Shown: positions 8,772 through 16,808, counted from the first letter of the stretch. The stretch: DNA of 64,000 nucleotides from Lysinibacillus sphaericus (GCF_006864135.1 NZ_SADV01000006.1:186001-250000); one strand, 5' to 3'. A program made the numbers and translations. The notes: generated from the letters alone by a model not told the origin.

Positions 8772-8906
8772 TTATTCTATTTCAAGCATTGAATCCCCTT
8801 CCACAAACTGTATATTCGCTAATATACCATTATTTGTAACGAACGCAGCGGCTGAACCACTTGAACTAATAAAAAAATTTCTGACAGCGAACCATTGATA
8901 TTCCAC
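8772..8906 (-). CDS. Possible small protein (44 aa), uncertain
   Basis: A GTG at 8906 follows a strong GGAGGT site by seven bases and opens a 44-residue frame ending just upstream of the VOC gene. The peptide has a hydrophobic, Ser/Ala-rich middle and an acidic end; I do not recognise it. Supporting points are the ribosome site and the orientation with the next gene. Against it are its short length and lack of a known family. It may equally be part of the promoter region of the aldo/keto reductase gene on the other strand. Confidence 0.3.
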   Translation of the reverse strand: MEYQWFAVRNFFISSSGSAAAFVTNNGILANIQFVEGDSMLEIE

Positions 8907-8935
8907 AAAAGTTACCTCCACGTTTCTATGAAACC

Positions 8936-8953
8936 AAAAAGTGCGTACTTTTT
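8936..8953. promoter_or_regulatory. Candidate HxlR-type operator upstream of ytbE
   Basis: AAAAAGT, a 4-nt GCGT centre and ACTTTTT form an inverted repeat about 70 bp before the ytbE start. A related AAAGTAC...GTAACTTT dyad lies before ytcD/ytbD. Both could bind the HxlR-family regulator YtcD encoded between them; this is inference from shared sequence. Confidence 0.4.
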
Positions 8954-9020
8954 TTTGCTCTGGCATGAAAGCATAATAAGAAAGCAACCAAAGCATTAAC
9001 AAAAATCGGAGGACAAAAAA

Positions 9021-9866
9021 ATGATAAATCATTTACAAGATACAATCACATTAAATAATGGCTTACAAATGCCAGGAATGGGTTTAGGCGTATTTAAAGT
9101 AGAAAATGAAGCTACAGCAGAAATGGTGAGAAATGCTATCGAGGTCGGTTACCGTAGTATCGATACTGCCGCTATTTATGGCAATGAAGCCGGGGTTGGT
9201 GAAGGTATTAGACAGGCACTAGCATCTACTGGTTTACAACGTGAAGATTTATTTATTACATCTAAAGTCTGGAACAATGGCCTGAGCTATGAAGAGACAA
9301 TCGCAGCTTACGAGGATAGCTTAGAAAAATTAGGGCTAGATTATTTAGACCTTTATCTTATTCATTGGCCAGGTAAAAATAAATTTGCAGAAGCTTGGAG
9401 AGCACTCGAAGATTTATACGGGCAAGGGAAAATAAAAGCTATTGGGGTATGTAATTTCCATGTATCACACTTACAAGATCTTCTAAAAACAGCTCGTATC
9501 AAACCCGTTATTAACCAAGTGGAACTTCATCCACGATTACAACAAACTGAGCTACGTTCATTCTGTGAAGAGCACAATATACAACTGGAAGCTTGGGCTC
9601 CATTAATGCAAGGTGGACTTCTTGCTAATGAAACTATTTCAAAAATAGCAGAAAAATACGGGAAATCAAATCCTCAAGTTATCTTGCGCTGGGATATTCA
9701 AAATGGTATCGTCACAATTCCAAAATCTGTGCGCAAAGAACGTATGATTCAAAACGCTAATATTTTTGATTTCACACTAACTAATGAAGAGATGGCGATC
9801 ATTAACGCCATGAATCTAGATCAACGTGTTGGACCAAACCCAGATAATTTTGATTTTGTCATGTAA
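9021..9866 (+). CDS. ytbE: Aldo/keto reductase, YtbE-like
   Basis: 281 residues with the AKR5-type pattern: TLNNGLQMPGMGLGVF at the start, catalytic Asp and Tyr in DTAAIYGNE, Lys in TSKVWN and His in LIHWPG, then the NADPH-binding IPKSVRKERM near the C-terminus. It should reduce aldehydes or ketones with NADPH in the cytosol, for example in methylglyoxal or electrophile detoxification. A CGGAGGA site precedes ATG 9021. Together with the HxlR regulator and the MFS exporter that follow it makes the same trio as B. subtilis ytbE, ytcD and ytbD, which supports the symbol. Confidence 0.88.
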   Translation: MINHLQDTITLNNGLQMPGMGLGVFKVENEATAEMVRNAIEVGYRSIDTAAIYGNEAGVGEGIRQALASTGLQREDLFITSKVWNNGLSYEETIAAYEDSLEKLGLDYLDLYLIHWPGKNKFAEAWRALEDLYGQGKIKAIGVCNFHVSHLQDLLKTARIKPVINQVELHPRLQQTELRSFCEEHNIQLEAWAPLMQGGLLANETISKIAEKYGKSNPQVILRWDIQNGIVTIPKSVRKERMIQNANIFDFTLTNEEMAIINAMNLDQRVGPNPDNFDFVM

Positions 9867-9885
9867 ACGATAGCTATGTAAACGT

Positions 9886-9939
9886 GAAAGAGACTGTCTT
9901 ATTTTCTTAGTATAGAAAACTTTTTAGACAGTCTCTTTC
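9886..9939. terminator. Bidirectional terminator between ytbE and ytcD
   Basis: A 14-bp perfect stem GAAAGAGACTGTCT / AGACAGTCTCTTTC with a loop of about 26 nt lies between convergent genes. Confidence 0.8.
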
Positions 9940-9947
9940 CTATCTAT

Positions 9948-10331
9948 TTAAGATGTATGCTTTATTGCGATATCTTCGTCACGTTGCATTAACAGTACAT
10001 CTTCACCTTTATCTTGTAGCATTTCGATATGTTTTTCACCCCAAGTGCAAAGAATGTTCAGCACAGGGTCCATCTCTTGACCATAAGGTGTTAACGAATA
10101 TTCAACTTTTGGCGGTACTTGATTGAAAACCTTACGATTAATTAATCCAGACTGCTCTAATTCACGTAATTGGCTTGTTAGCATTTTTTGAGAAATGCCT
10201 GGAATCAATCGGCGAAATTCATTCGTACGAATCTGACCATGGTGGTTAAGATGACAGAGAATAATAGGTTTCCATTTACCCCCAATTACTTCAAGAGTGG
10301 CTTCGACACCAATATTATAAACTTTTTTCAT
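9948..10331 (-). CDS. ytcD: HxlR-family transcriptional regulator, YtcD-like
   Basis: 127 residues, the usual HxlR length, with the winged-helix core: LEVIGGKWKPIIL, the recognition segment GISQKMLTSQLRELE and the wing VPPKVEYSLTPYG. HxlR proteins often sense electrophiles or aldehydes, sometimes by cysteine; Cys residues occur here in IILCHL and NILCTW. It is divergent from the MFS gene and convergent with ytbE, so it probably controls both. Confidence 0.88.
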   Translation of the reverse strand: MKKVYNIGVEATLEVIGGKWKPIILCHLNHHGQIRTNEFRRLIPGISQKMLTSQLRELEQSGLINRKVFNQVPPKVEYSLTPYGQEMDPVLNILCTWGEKHIEMLQDKGEDVLLMQRDEDIAIKHTS

Positions 10332-10363
10332 TGTAAACCCCCTGTTATATTCAAAGGTAACTA

Positions 10364-10383
10364 AAAGTACCCTACGTAACTTT
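10364..10383. promoter_or_regulatory. Candidate HxlR operator between ytcD and ytbD
   Basis: AAAGTAC, five bases, GTAACTTT form an imperfect dyad in the 110-bp divergent promoter region. It resembles the dyad upstream of ytbE. Confidence 0.4.
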
Positions 10384-10441
10384 CTAACATGTATGAATAT
10401 TACTATACACTATACAAAAAATCAAAGGAGATATTAATAGA

Positions 10442-11626
10442 ATGAATGATACAAAAGCGCCAAATGCTAAATTCACATTACTCGCACTTGCAATCAGTGC
10501 ATTTGGTATCGGCTCTACAGAATTTATAAGCATCGGACTGCTTCCATTAATTACAAAAGATTTTAATATAACATTAAGTACTGCAGGTTTAACCGTATCC
10601 ATATATGCACTAGGTGTAACTATTGGTGCACCGCTTTTAACAGCATTAACATCGCGCCTTAGTCGCAAAAAAGTGTTACTGCTCGTTATGGTGCTGTTTA
10701 TTATCGGTAATTTACTTGCAGCCTTAGCACCCTCATTCTCATTACTACTAACTGGGCGTGTTATTTCGGCATTGGCACATGGTGTATTTATGTCCATTGC
10801 CTCTGTGATAGCTGCAGATGTTGTGGCACCAAATAAACGAGCAAGTGCAATAGCTTTTATGTTTACAGGACTAACATTAGCAACTGTGACTGGGGTCCCA
10901 CTAGGAACTTTTATTGGACAAGTAACTGATTGGCGAATGTCGTTTATTTTCATAGTTATCATAGGTATTATTGGATTAATTAGTAATGCCCTGCTTGTGC
11001 CAAGTCACTTATCGAAAGGTAATCCAATATCCATTCGAGATATTGGTAAAGTATTAGGGAATATTCGAATGTTATTAATCCTCTTTATTACTGCAATTGG
11101 GTATGGTGGCGCATTCGTCGTATACACCTATGTTTCTCCTATTTTAGAGCAGTATATGGGCTACTCACCAAAGGCAATTGTCGTGATCTTAGTTGTATAC
11201 GGTATTTGTGTTGCCATCGGAAATACATTAGGTGGTCATTTTGCGAATAATAACCCTTTACGCTCTATCTTTATTATCTTTATAGGACTAGCATTAGCAC
11301 TACTCGGCATCAACTTCTTTTTAGAAGCATCAATCATAGGATTAATAATGGTCTTTATGATGGGGCTATTTATGTTTATGAATGTACCAGGATTACAGCT
11401 TTATGCCGTTCAGCTTTCAGAAAAATATACACCATCAGCTATTTCAATGGCTTCAGCATTAAATATTTCGGCCTTTAACATTGGTATTTTTCTAGGATCA
11501 TACATTGGAGGAATTATTGTTATCCACCAATCATTAGCTAATACTCCTATATATGGATTCGGTATGGTGATGATTGCCGCAGTTACTACTTTCCTATCGT
11601 TACACTTCGATAGAAATAAACAATAG
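10442..11626 (+). CDS. ytbD: MFS drug/metabolite exporter, YtbD-like (DHA1)
   Basis: 394 residues with twelve predicted membrane segments. The DHA1 signatures include TEFISIGLLP in the first helix, the loop motif SRLSRKK between helices 2 and 3, and a helix-5 region rich in Gly (TVTGVPLGTFIGQ). This resembles the YdhP/AraJ/YtbD group of inner-membrane efflux proteins driven by the proton gradient. The substrate is unknown. It is divergent from ytcD with a shared regulatory region, and AAAGGAG precedes ATG 10442. A strong terminator follows. Confidence 0.88.
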   Translation: MNDTKAPNAKFTLLALAISAFGIGSTEFISIGLLPLITKDFNITLSTAGLTVSIYALGVTIGAPLLTALTSRLSRKKVLLLVMVLFIIGNLLAALAPSFSLLLTGRVISALAHGVFMSIASVIAADVVAPNKRASAIAFMFTGLTLATVTGVPLGTFIGQVTDWRMSFIFIVIIGIIGLISNALLVPSHLSKGNPISIRDIGKVLGNIRMLLILFITAIGYGGAFVVYTYVSPILEQYMGYSPKAIVVILVVYGICVAIGNTLGGHFANNNPLRSIFIIFIGLALALLGINFFLEASIIGLIMVFMMGLFMFMNVPGLQLYAVQLSEKYTPSAISMASALNISAFNIGIFLGSYIGGIIVIHQSLANTPIYGFGMVMIAAVTTFLSLHFDRNKQ

Positions 11627-11650
11627 ATTTCTCTAGAATAACATTAATGA

Positions 11651-11690
11651 AAGGAAGCCTTAACCATACATAAGGCTTCCTTCTTTTTTA
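11651..11690 (+). terminator. Terminator of ytbD
   Basis: GGAAGCCTTA pairs perfectly with TAAGGCTTCC around an 8-nt loop and is followed by TTCTTTTTT. Confidence 0.92.
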
Positions 11691-11893
11691 TCCCATTTTA
11701 AGGAAAGTATCGTCAAAATAGACCTTTAAAAATTCTAATGCCGAGAACTGAGTCCCAAAAGAACTTGATATATACTCTTTTTCATTCCACTCGAGCCCAT
11801 TTTGCTCATGATTTTCAAAGCATCAGCTGTTAACACCGAAAGTCTATATTGCACATAAGATACTGTATCAGCTATAGGATAGGAGGAATTTAG

Positions 11894-12304
11894 TTGTATT
11901 ACAATCCTTATCCGTATTTTGTCTATCCTAATTATTATCCGGCATGGGTAATAGCAAATCAACCAACAACTCAACACCCTTCCAGCCATCTAGCAATGCC
12001 GACAACCCCAATGAATAGAAGTCCATTTCCAATCGTCAATACAAAGAAATTAAAGACTTCCGCGAATCGGATCAAGGTTATTATGCAGCAAGCACAATTA
12101 CTTACGGATAAAATTGATGAATCCGAGCAATTTGCACATGATCTTATGAACGCAGCGCAACAATCAAATAAAACTGAAGTTGAAAAGTTAATTGCCTCAA
12201 CAGGCATTACTGTAAAATTCGAAACTACCTATACACCAGATGGATTTCGTATAACATTTACTGAAAGTAGCTGTTGTAAGCTAACACTAATTTTAGGTTG
12301 GTGA
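11894..12304 (+). CDS. Hypothetical protein with Tyr/Pro-rich N-terminus, possibly spore-associated
   Basis: 136 residues starting at TTG 11894, eight bases after an AGGAGG site. The first 45 residues are rich in Tyr, Pro and Asn (MYYNPYPYFVYPNYYP), a composition common in spore coat proteins. The rest is a helical stretch (residues about 50-100) and a short beta-like end with two adjacent Cys (SSCCKLTLILGW). I cannot name the family. The composition and the TTG start suggest a spore or envelope role, but no direct evidence shows this. A separate terminator makes it monocistronic. Confidence 0.7.
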   Translation: MYYNPYPYFVYPNYYPAWVIANQPTTQHPSSHLAMPTTPMNRSPFPIVNTKKLKTSANRIKVIMQQAQLLTDKIDESEQFAHDLMNAAQQSNKTEVEKLIASTGITVKFETTYTPDGFRITFTESSCCKLTLILGW

Positions 12305-12308
12305 AGAG

Positions 12309-12338
12309 TTGGCCCTTTGAAGAGGGCCTCTTTCTTTT
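12309..12338 (+). terminator. Terminator after the 136-aa protein gene
   Basis: GGCCCT and AGGGCC form a short GC-rich hairpin followed by TCTTTCTTTT, starting a few bases after the stop codon. Confidence 0.75.
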
Positions 12339-12383
12339 ACCTTTAGCATCATTATGAATTTTAACCTTGTATCCCCATCAAAC

Positions 12384-12412
12384 TTGTAAACTATAAAAAA
12401 ATATGCTAAAGT
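12384..12412 (+). promoter_or_regulatory. Probable sigma-A promoter of the S-box transcript
   Basis: TTGTAA (12384-12389), a 17-bp spacer and TAAAGT (12407-12412) lie about 40 bp before the riboswitch. The match to consensus is moderate. Confidence 0.45.
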
Positions 12413-12451
12413 GTTTGTAAACATTATTTCTGAAAATTCTTATATCGCATT

Positions 12452-12561
12452 TTCTTATCAAGAGAGACGGAGGGATTGGCCCTATGAAGTCTCAGCAACC
12501 AGCCTATAGGTATGGTGCTAATTCCAATTGGCAAAATTCTGCCTTGAAAGATGAGAAGACT
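12452..12561 (+). ncRNA. S-box (SAM-I) riboswitch aptamer
   Basis: The conserved SAM-I core is plain: CTTATCAAGAGAG, CGGAGGGATTGGCCC, TATGAAGTCTCAGCAACC and a later variable hairpin, closing with GATGAGAAG, which pairs with the 5' strand as P1. The aptamer is followed by an intrinsic terminator at 12581-12615. By the known mechanism, S-adenosylmethionine binding would favour the terminator and switch the downstream gene off. The gene controlled is a cyclase-family hydrolase, not an obvious methionine gene. Confidence 0.95.
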
Positions 12562-12580
12562 TACTTCAGTTGCTTTGCAC

Positions 12581-12615
12581 GAGAGTCCTCTTCTTCAAGG
12601 AGGACTCTTTTTTTA
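12581..12615 (+). terminator. Riboswitch expression-platform terminator
   Basis: GAGTCCTC and GAGGACTC form an 8-bp stem with a 9-nt loop, followed by TTTTTTT, 20 bp after the SAM-I aptamer and about 50 bp before the cyclase start codon. Confidence 0.92.
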
Positions 12616-12656
12616 TTGTTGCATTCAAAAAAATTAAAAGAAAGCAGGGAAATAGT

Positions 12657-13394
12657 ATGGCAAACGAACTTTTACAAGCAATTCAACTATTGAAATCAAA
12701 AAAATGGGTAGACTTAACGCATACATTTGGTCCAAATTCTCCACATTTCTTTATGTTTGATGATGCTAAATTTGAAACATTATTTTCACATGATGATGGC
12801 TTCTTTGCACAGCAATTCACTTTCCCAGGGCAATACGGAACACATATCGACCCACCTATCCATTTTGTGCGAGATACACGCTATCTAGATGAATTGGAGT
12901 TAAAAGAACTAGTACTACCACTAATCGTTATTGATAAATCGAAGGAAGCCGAAGTAAATAACGACTACACGTTAAGTGTTCAAGATATTTTTGACTTTGA
13001 AGCTGAAAATGGGGAAATTGAAGCAGGTACCTTTGTTGCGTTCCGTACCGATTGGAGTAAACGTTGGCCAGATAAAGAATCTTTCAGCAACAAAGATGCT
13101 GATGGCAATAATCATATTCCTGGCTGGGGATTAGAAGCGTTACTATTTTTATTCAACGAACGACAAGTAAGTGCTATTGGCCACGAAACTTTTGATACAG
13201 ATTCAGCAGCAGATTTCCGTAGAAATGGAAAATTAGACGGCGAATATTTTGTGCTAGAGCAAGATACTTACCAAATTGAGCTTATGACAAATTTAGATAA
13301 GCTACCTCCAAAAGGCGCTGCTATATTCAATATCGTGCCAAAGCCTGAAAAAGCATCTGGATTCCCTGTCCGTTCATTTGCAATATTACCGTAA
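12657..13394 (+). CDS. Cyclase family protein (kynurenine-formamidase-like metal hydrolase) under S-box control
   Basis: 245 residues from ATG 12657; a longer open frame from 12570 runs through the riboswitch terminator and is not used. It matches the cyclase/formamidase family (PF04199): WVDLTHTFGPNSP at the start, the metal motif GTHIDPPIHF (H-x-D-x3-H) near residue 60, and a later IGHETFDTD segment. Characterised relatives hydrolyse N-formylkynurenine or other amides and esters with a divalent metal. The S-box upstream indicates repression by SAM, so a role in sulphur amino-acid or methyl metabolism is likely but unspecified. Its own terminator follows. Confidence 0.85.
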   Translation: MANELLQAIQLLKSKKWVDLTHTFGPNSPHFFMFDDAKFETLFSHDDGFFAQQFTFPGQYGTHIDPPIHFVRDTRYLDELELKELVLPLIVIDKSKEAEVNNDYTLSVQDIFDFEAENGEIEAGTFVAFRTDWSKRWPDKESFSNKDADGNNHIPGWGLEALLFLFNERQVSAIGHETFDTDSAADFRRNGKLDGEYFVLEQDTYQIELMTNLDKLPPKGAAIFNIVPKPEKASGFPVRSFAILP

Positions 13395-13400
13395 TATAGC

Positions 13401-13439
13401 AAAAGGTCTGATTCAACTAAATATTGAATCAGACCTTTT
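13401..13439 (+). terminator. Terminator of the cyclase-family gene
   Basis: AAAAGGTCTGATTCAA pairs with TTGAATCAGACCTTTT around a short AT-rich loop, directly after the stop codon. Confidence 0.9.
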
Positions 13440-13440
13440 A

Positions 13441-13525
13441 TCAATTATGCCTCGGCATAATTACGTCCGGAATCGGCTCTGTGCTTAGGCCAGCGGATGT
13501 TGGACACCCGCTGAAAGAAGTTAAA
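13441..13525. repeat. Type B intergenic repeat (short form)
   Basis: Begins TCAATTATGCCTCGGCATAATT, in which AATTATGCC and GGCATAATT form a perfect hairpin, continues with GTCCGGAATCGGC and ends CCCGCTGAAAGAAGTTAAA. The same ends recur at 30821-31057, 28025-28087 (inverted), 37472-37515 (inverted) and 21090-21137. Confidence 0.8.
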
Positions 13526-13526
13526 T

Positions 13527-14123
13527 TTATTTAGATGAATTCTTTCTTTTGAAAACAACATAAATGATGAACATAATGATGATGAACAATACTATAGCAT
13601 AAATACTGTAGCGGGATAAATATAACTCAACATAATGCCATTTATCTCCAAGTATCTTCCCTAAAGTGATAAAAGTAAATGTCCATAAAGCTGCTCCCAT
13701 ATAAGCAAAGAAAGCAAATTTTTTATAAGGATAATTATTAATAGCTGCAATATATGCAGTAAGATGACGTACACCAGGGATAAAATACCCTATTAATAAT
13801 AATATTGGTCCAATTTTTTCAAATAATTTTTTAGTAAAATCAATTTTCTGTTCTGTAATATGGACTTTCGAACCGTATTTTCGTAATAAAGGTAGCCCGA
13901 ATTTATAGCCTATATAGTAACTCAGGGTAATTCCCCCGGCTGCGCCTATCATAGCGCTGATTAAAGCTGGAATATGTGCAAGAGTTTCACGATATACGCT
14001 ATACCCTACATATGTCAAAAATATTTCATCAGGAAGTGGCAGACCGACAATTCCCCCAACTAGGATAAGAATAATGCCAAAATATCCAAAATGTTCAATA
14101 AGAGATTGTACGTGATGCGCCAT
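13527..14123 (-). CDS. DedA-family membrane protein
   Basis: 198 residues with the DedA/VTT pattern: a re-entrant-type segment GIVGLPLPDEIFLTYVGYS with an acidic pair, GAAGGITLSYYIGYKFG, and the second re-entrant FIPGVRHLTAYIAA carrying the conserved Arg. About five membrane segments; basic C-terminus inside. DedA proteins flip phospholipids or undecaprenyl phosphate and affect envelope and pH homeostasis. The gene stands alone; an intergenic type B repeat lies just after its stop. Confidence 0.9.
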   Translation of the reverse strand: MAHHVQSLIEHFGYFGIILILVGGIVGLPLPDEIFLTYVGYSVYRETLAHIPALISAMIGAAGGITLSYYIGYKFGLPLLRKYGSKVHITEQKIDFTKKLFEKIGPILLLIGYFIPGVRHLTAYIAAINNYPYKKFAFFAYMGAALWTFTFITLGKILGDKWHYVELYLSRYSIYAIVLFIIIMFIIYVVFKRKNSSK

Positions 14124-14321
14124 AAATCCACCCCATCTAAAGCGTAATAATTTTTAATAGTTAGCTTTATAATAACTCAAAGGAGACAACATTATGAGTA
14201 TTATGGATTAAATACATTTTCTCCATGAAAACATTCATCCATGTTGGATTGTAAAAAAATGCGCTTCATAACTATAGTTTTTTCTTAGTGACTGGTTGAT
14301 TCATATTTTACTTTCAAATAA

Positions 14322-15095
14322 TTAAATTATTTGCAGCTTACGTAGAGCATAATGAATACCGTCCTCTGTTGATTTTTTCGTTACATAATTAGCGACACTT
14401 TTCAATGCTTCACTACCGTTGCCCATTGCAATTCCAAAGCCAACCTGCTCCAGCATGTCGATATCATTATCTCCATCACCAAAAGCAAGTGCTTCCTCTG
14501 GACTCAAGTCGAAATAATCTAGTACAGCTTGCACAGCAATAGATTTGGAAACATCATGTTGCAAAACATTTGTAATGTAAGGGTGCCACCTCTTAAATAA
14601 TAAATGCGGGAATTTTAAAGTATACTTTTTCTCAATATCCTCGCTGCCATATAAACACATTAAGTAAACCTCTTGCGTTAAAATATCTTCATTAATAACG
14701 GGAAACTCTTGCAAACATAATGTTTCTTGCATGGCTTTTAATGTCTCTTGTTCTTGGACGTTATTCATCGATAATTGTTCTGTAAAAAACGAAAGACTTT
14801 GTTTATTGTTTTCAGCAAAAGCCTTAACTGCGTGGACAATTTCCTTTGCAATAGGAATTTTATGTATTACTTGATCTTGATGCTTAACATGGGCACCATT
14901 AGCGGTAATAAACGTATCTATACCTATGCTTCTTAAACCTTGGCACATTGATAAAGGTCTTCCTGTAGCTGCAACAATATGAATTCCATTGTTTTTTAAT
15001 TGCTCAATAGCGATCATTGTACTTTCTTCAATACGACCATCTTCATAATTTACAAGCGTTCCATCTACGTCAAAGAATACAATTTTATAATCCAT
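14322..15095 (-). CDS. HAD superfamily (Cof-type, IIB) phosphatase
   Basis: 257 residues with the four HAD motifs: nucleophile DVDGT at residues 9-13, AATGRP near 58-63, a Lys in the cap-core junction (HDVSKS), and GDGDNDIDM near 207. This is the Cof subfamily with an alpha/beta cap, close in length and layout to B. subtilis YkrA. These enzymes dephosphorylate sugar phosphates or cofactors such as FMN and PLP; the specific substrate is unknown. AAGGAGAG precedes ATG 15095. The 190-bp inverted-repeat element at 15131-15320 lies immediately upstream in its leader region. Confidence 0.9.
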   Translation of the reverse strand: MDYKIVFFDVDGTLVNYEDGRIEESTMIAIEQLKNNGIHIVAATGRPLSMCQGLRSIGIDTFITANGAHVKHQDQVIHKIPIAKEIVHAVKAFAENNKQSLSFFTEQLSMNNVQEQETLKAMQETLCLQEFPVINEDILTQEVYLMCLYGSEDIEKKYTLKFPHLLFKRWHPYITNVLQHDVSKSIAVQAVLDYFDLSPEEALAFGDGDNDIDMLEQVGFGIAMGNGSEALKSVANYVTKKSTEDGIHYALRKLQII

Positions 15096-15130
15096 CGTTC
15101 TCTCCTTACCGATATATATAATTTTATTAG

Positions 15131-15320
15131 GTATATCGATTAGGGAAACTCACCATAACATGGCCCACTTCGGGGTAATACCTGTGACGATGATCTCCAA
15201 GAAATCGCCCACTCCCACTCCGATCACCTGATATAAATGTCATTTTCCACTACAGGCTAATGCCTGGGTGACGCCTCTTTGTTGCTTAACAATAATCCTA
15301 TATTTCCCTAATCAATATAC
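15131..15320. other. 190-bp element closed by 18-bp inverted repeats (structured RNA or MITE candidate)
   Basis: GTATATCGATTAGGGAAA at 15131 and its near-perfect inverse (one mismatch) ending at 15320 enclose a GC-richer segment. Inside, on the minus strand, are further hairpins: CAGGC-ATTA-GCCTG, GATTTC-TTG-GAGATC and CCAT-GTT-ATGG. On the minus strand it would sit in the leader of the HAD gene (start 15095); on the plus strand it is about 360 bp from the DUF2225 gene. No known riboswitch consensus fits by eye. The surrounding 15096-15685 stretch has no gene I can support. Confidence 0.5.
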
Positions 15321-15685
15321 TTGTCATTTTACATGAAGAAATATCTTTATATCAAAATTTTGTATAGGTCTTATTGCCTATGAAACAGCTTGATAATAAA
15401 AAGATTAATAGTTAATGAAACATTTGTACGTTTTATGACAGGCTAAGCCAACCGTATAACTTACTCCAACTACACCGATAAACACTATTACGGGTACATA
15501 TCGAAATTTCAAATAACTAAGAAAGTAATGAACATTTTTATTTCAATAATTCTAAAGGAGTATACCAAAGAGCATAGAATTGTTAGAATAAAGATAACTA
15601 AATTAAATACATTGAACGATACTATCCATCATATAAATAGAACAAAAGAAATATTAATTATCTGAATGTAAAGGAGTTGATTCTT

Positions 15686-16381
15686 ATGGCATTTAACATT
15701 TACTACTATGAAAGTAGTGTGGATTGCAAGTTTTGCAAAAAGCATTTTACCACATATAAAGTACGCCCTAATCGTTATAAAATTATCGAAGAGCAAACAG
15801 ACTTCATGCCAGTTTACGAAGGTTTAAACCCGTTATTGTATGAAGTTGCCGTTTGTCCACATTGTGGCTATGCTTTCCACAAGTCTATGACAAGAACATA
15901 TGGGCCTTTCATGCTTCTTATTGATGAACTGTACATAAAAGAGCTACATAAACCAATGGATATCCGTAAGGAACGTACGATTGATGATGCCATTGTAAGC
16001 TTTAAATTAGCTTATCTTGTATCTAGAGCATCAATGGAAGAGTCACTTCTTATGGCCAATTTCGCTTTAAAAATAGCCTGGCTATATCGCTTAAAAAATG
16101 ATGAGGAATCGGAAATGCGCTACCTTTTTGCTGCTAGAGATTTTTACAGCAAATCTTATGCATCCAATCAAGAGGGCGGAGAGAGAATTCAATATTTACA
16201 TGCCGAATTAAGCCTCCGACTTGGAGATATTGCCGAGGCGAAAAAAGGATTCTCTCGATTAATAGCAGATCGAAATATTTCCAATAAATATCGAAAACTA
16301 GCACGTAATCGCTGGGAAAACTATAAATATGATGAGCAACCGAACAACGCAAATAAAACTATAGAAGAAGTCATCAATTAA
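15686..16381 (+). CDS. DUF2225 family protein
   Basis: 231 residues from ATG 15686, eight bases after AAAGGAG; the in-frame TTG at 15677 is too close to that site. It matches DUF2225: two zinc-type pairs, CKFC near residue 14 and CPHC near residue 56, then a helical repeat region typical of TPR-like folds (about 95-205). Function unknown; the family is widespread in spore formers and anaerobes. It is followed after 24 bp by a gene for a smaller zinc-ribbon protein, probably in the same operon. Confidence 0.85.
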   Translation: MAFNIYYYESSVDCKFCKKHFTTYKVRPNRYKIIEEQTDFMPVYEGLNPLLYEVAVCPHCGYAFHKSMTRTYGPFMLLIDELYIKELHKPMDIRKERTIDDAIVSFKLAYLVSRASMEESLLMANFALKIAWLYRLKNDEESEMRYLFAARDFYSKSYASNQEGGERIQYLHAELSLRLGDIAEAKKGFSRLIADRNISNKYRKLARNRWENYKYDEQPNNANKTIEEVIN

Positions 16382-16405
16382 AGTAAAACGAGGAGAGTAA
16401 TAATT

Positions 16406-16759
16406 ATGCAGCTATTTACCAAAAGGATTGATGTAAGAGAAGAAGATATTTTTTCAGAACTACATCATTTTTTACTAAGAAAAAATAATCGCTATTTAAC
16501 GAATGATGAAGTAGTTGCATTAACTGGGGTTTCATCTGAGTTACTCTATAAATGGGTAAAAGCAGGAAAATTAAAAAAATCAATTTTTCCTAACTTAGGC
16601 GCACCCTGTGAACGCTGCGGACAAATTACTCAGGCAAAAATCTGTGTTAGCTGCTCATCAACCATCGTTAATACTTTAAAACAAGAGGAAAAGAATCGTG
16701 CATGGTTCAATCAAATACAGCGGAATCACCCAAGAGCTAGCACATATCACTATAAATAA
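16406..16759 (+). CDS. YvyF-like (flagellar operon TIGR03826-type) protein
   Basis: 117 residues. The middle has a helix-turn-helix-like DEVVALTGVSSELLYKWVKAGKL followed by a zinc ribbon FPNLGAPCERCG...KICVSC. This is the core of the YvyF family normally encoded in the flagellar/competence region next to flgM. It lacks the usual N-terminal zinc knuckle and stands apart from flagellar genes, coupled to a DUF2225 gene, so it is probably a paralogue with a different role. AGGAGAG precedes ATG 16406. Confidence 0.75.
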   Translation: MQLFTKRIDVREEDIFSELHHFLLRKNNRYLTNDEVVALTGVSSELLYKWVKAGKLKKSIFPNLGAPCERCGQITQAKICVSCSSTIVNTLKQEEKNRAWFNQIQRNHPRASTYHYK

Positions 16760-16766
16760 AATAGCT

Positions 16767-16808
16767 AACATCTCTATTGTGTATTTACGCTATGGAGATG
16801 TTTTTTTA
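16767..16808 (+). terminator. Terminator of the DUF2225 operon
   Basis: AACATCTC pairs with GAGATGTT around a loop of about 20 nt, followed by a run of seven or more Ts. Confidence 0.85.

Noticed and set aside
10384-10962. 192-codon minus-strand frame
   Set aside because: It is antisense to the MFS gene; the MFS frame has clear membrane motifs and a ribosome site.
12484-12693. 69-codon plus-strand frame
   Set aside because: It overlaps the SAM-I riboswitch and terminator and runs into the cyclase gene in another frame.
13441-13525. CRISPR repeat
   Set aside because: Copies are dispersed, unequal in length and without regular spacers; no cas genes are present.
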